A stretch of DNA of 64,000 nt. Source: Myroides fluvii (GTDB lineage Bacteria; Bacteroidota; Bacteroidia; Flavobacteriales; Flavobacteriaceae). Where the stretch lies: positions 3,368,501 to 3,432,500 of the forward strand of contig NZ_CP039934.1 in NCBI RefSeq assembly GCF_009792295.1, given 5' to 3'. Every line of letters starts with the position of its first letter. The stretch's first letter is position 1. Below are positions 63,269 to 64,000 of this stretch, one piece after another. A program made the translations under genes and the position numbers. The notes under the pieces are model-generated. The model searched no databases, was not told the DNA's origin, and worked only from the letters and a program-made list of their open reading frames with translations.

Positions 63269-64000
63269 ATGTACAATGGGGATTTAAACAAACATGGGTT
63301 ATTTGACAGTAAAGGAGAACGAAGAGAATTTATTGCCATGAAACTACAGCATGCCTTGCGTCTCGAAAATAGCTATACAACCGCACAAATACAAAAAAAT
63401 GACTTTTTTCAGCTTATTCTCGTCACTGGAGGGAAAGGGGTTCATTGCATCGACTTACAAACCTATGAAGTTAAGGCAGGAGATATCATTTTTCTCAATA
63501 CTTGGCAACAACATCACTGGAGCTATGATGCTGCGATACAGGGATATGTACTGCGTTTTACTCCGAGTTTTATTACGCAATTCGTTTCTGATCATCTCTT
63601 TGTTCACGACCTACCCTTCTTCAAGCGATTTACCAAGCACAGTGTATTAGAACTGCAAGGAGAGTTAAAAGACAATATTCAGATTGCCATGGAGCGGATG
63701 CTTACAGCATACGAAACGGAAGATGGGGAATACATCAATTTGATACGAGCTTATCTTTTAGAAGTGCTTCTACTATCTAAAAAAGAGGTGGATCAGACTT
63801 CTCTAACTAGCCTTAACTCAGTAAAAAACAATGAATTAATTAAATCGTTTGAATCATTAATTGACAAGCACTTTTACGAATATCGCTTTCCAAAAGAATA
63901 TGCTAAGGTTCTTTTGATTTCCCCAAATTACCTAAACGCCTTGTGTCAAAAAATTAAACACAAATCTGCTGGTGACATGATTCGCGATCGGATTTTAGTT
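63269..64000 (+). CDS. AraC-family transcriptional regulator (3' end outside window)
   Basis: Open from ATG 63269 (MYNGDLNKHGLFDSKG) to the window end, 244 residues so far. The N-terminal part has cupin-like strands (FFQLILVTGGKGVHCIDLQ, VKAGDIIFLNTWQQHHW) of AraC sensor domains. The first helix-turn-helix of the DNA-binding domain begins near the end (YAKVLLISPNYLNALCQKIK), and KSAGDMIRDRILV starts the linker; the second helix-turn-helix is cut off. Ligand and targets unknown; it is downstream of the fad operon but separated by a terminator. Confidence 0.85.
   Translation, partial: MYNGDLNKHGLFDSKGERREFIAMKLQHALRLENSYTTAQIQKNDFFQLILVTGGKGVHCIDLQTYEVKAGDIIFLNTWQQHHWSYDAAIQGYVLRFTPSFITQFVSDHLFVHDLPFFKRFTKHSVLELQGELKDNIQIAMERMLTAYETEDGEYINLIRAYLLEVLLLSKKEVDQTSLTSLNSVKNNELIKSFESLIDKHFYEYRFPKEYAKVLLISPNYLNALCQKIKHKSAGDMIRDRILV

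Overview
The window is a 64-kb stretch of a low-GC, gene-dense chromosome that looks like a member of the Flavobacteriaceae (Bacteroidota), perhaps Myroides or a close relative. The genus is an inference from gene content. Class-level evidence includes secreted proteins with a type IX secretion (T9SS) C-terminal sorting domain, GEVED and MBG surface domains, lipoproteins ending CSSDD, an oleate hydratase the length of the Elizabethkingia enzyme, a DnaX without the Cys4 zinc motif, two E1 alpha-beta fusion proteins, and promoter -7 boxes of the Bacteroidota form TAnnTTTG. No rRNA, tRNA, CRISPR array, intact transposon or prophage was seen.

Layout. 1-5.6 kb: the end of an Ntn-hydrolase asparaginase, two small paralogous helical proteins flanking an AraC-type regulator, a DUF6713-like membrane protein, oleate hydratase and a DUF1801 protein. 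5.6-8.1 kb: four tandem paralogous lipocalin-like lipoproteins, three with a -7 box at exactly the same distance from the start. 8.2-17.2 kb: an outer-membrane barrel and a 2,690-residue repeat-built T9SS surface protein. 17.5-22.3 kb: siderophore-interacting protein, GNAT, an Old-Yellow-Enzyme with its AraC regulator, and diaminopimelate dehydrogenase. 22.3-31.4 kb: an eight-gene minus-strand cluster joining the 2-methylcitrate cycle (prpB, prpC, prpD) to the lower valine pathway (mmsA, acyl-CoA dehydrogenase, 3-hydroxyisobutyryl-CoA hydrolase, mmsB, enoyl-CoA hydratase). 32-36.7 kb: CvfB-like S1 protein, dnaX split by a -1 frameshift at an A10 run, DUF4294 protein and an M42 peptidase. 36.67-36.86 kb: 27 tandem 7-bp units. 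37-48 kb: a Bcr/CflA-type exporter, a lipoprotein, a zinc-ribbon protein, an alpha-oxoamine synthase, two fused 2-oxoacid dehydrogenase E1 proteins, a nitroreductase, purC and the 34-residue ribosomal protein bTHX. 48.2-50.7 kb: a decaying patch with a Fic N-terminal remnant and a SWIM zinc-finger gene interrupted by an early stop codon. 50.7-56.8 kb: a serine-hydrolase-fold protein with lost catalytic motifs, an AraC regulator, a SCO protein with a small partner, a PNGase F-like secreted glycoamidase and a GNAT. 57-63 kb: a beta-oxidation operon (MarR regulator, fused HAD/crotonase, thiolase, acyl-CoA dehydrogenase). The window ends inside another AraC-type regulator.

How the parts fit. The E1 fusion at 45.8-47.8 kb is a candidate branched-chain 2-oxoacid dehydrogenase subunit that would make isobutyryl-CoA. 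The 22-31 kb cluster would carry isobutyryl-CoA to propionyl-CoA and, through methylcitrate, to pyruvate and succinate. Together with the fad operon and oleate hydratase, the window is rich in acyl-CoA and fatty-acid metabolism for an organism living on protein and lipid. The PNGase F-like enzyme, giant T9SS protein, lipoproteins and siderophore protein form the cell-surface component.

No wholly new multi-gene system is evident. The observations most worth checking are the dnaX recoding site, the valine-methylcitrate supercluster, the almost identical 0.65-kb repeats inside the giant surface gene, the fixed promoter spacing of the lipoprotein array, and the broken genes at 48-50 kb.
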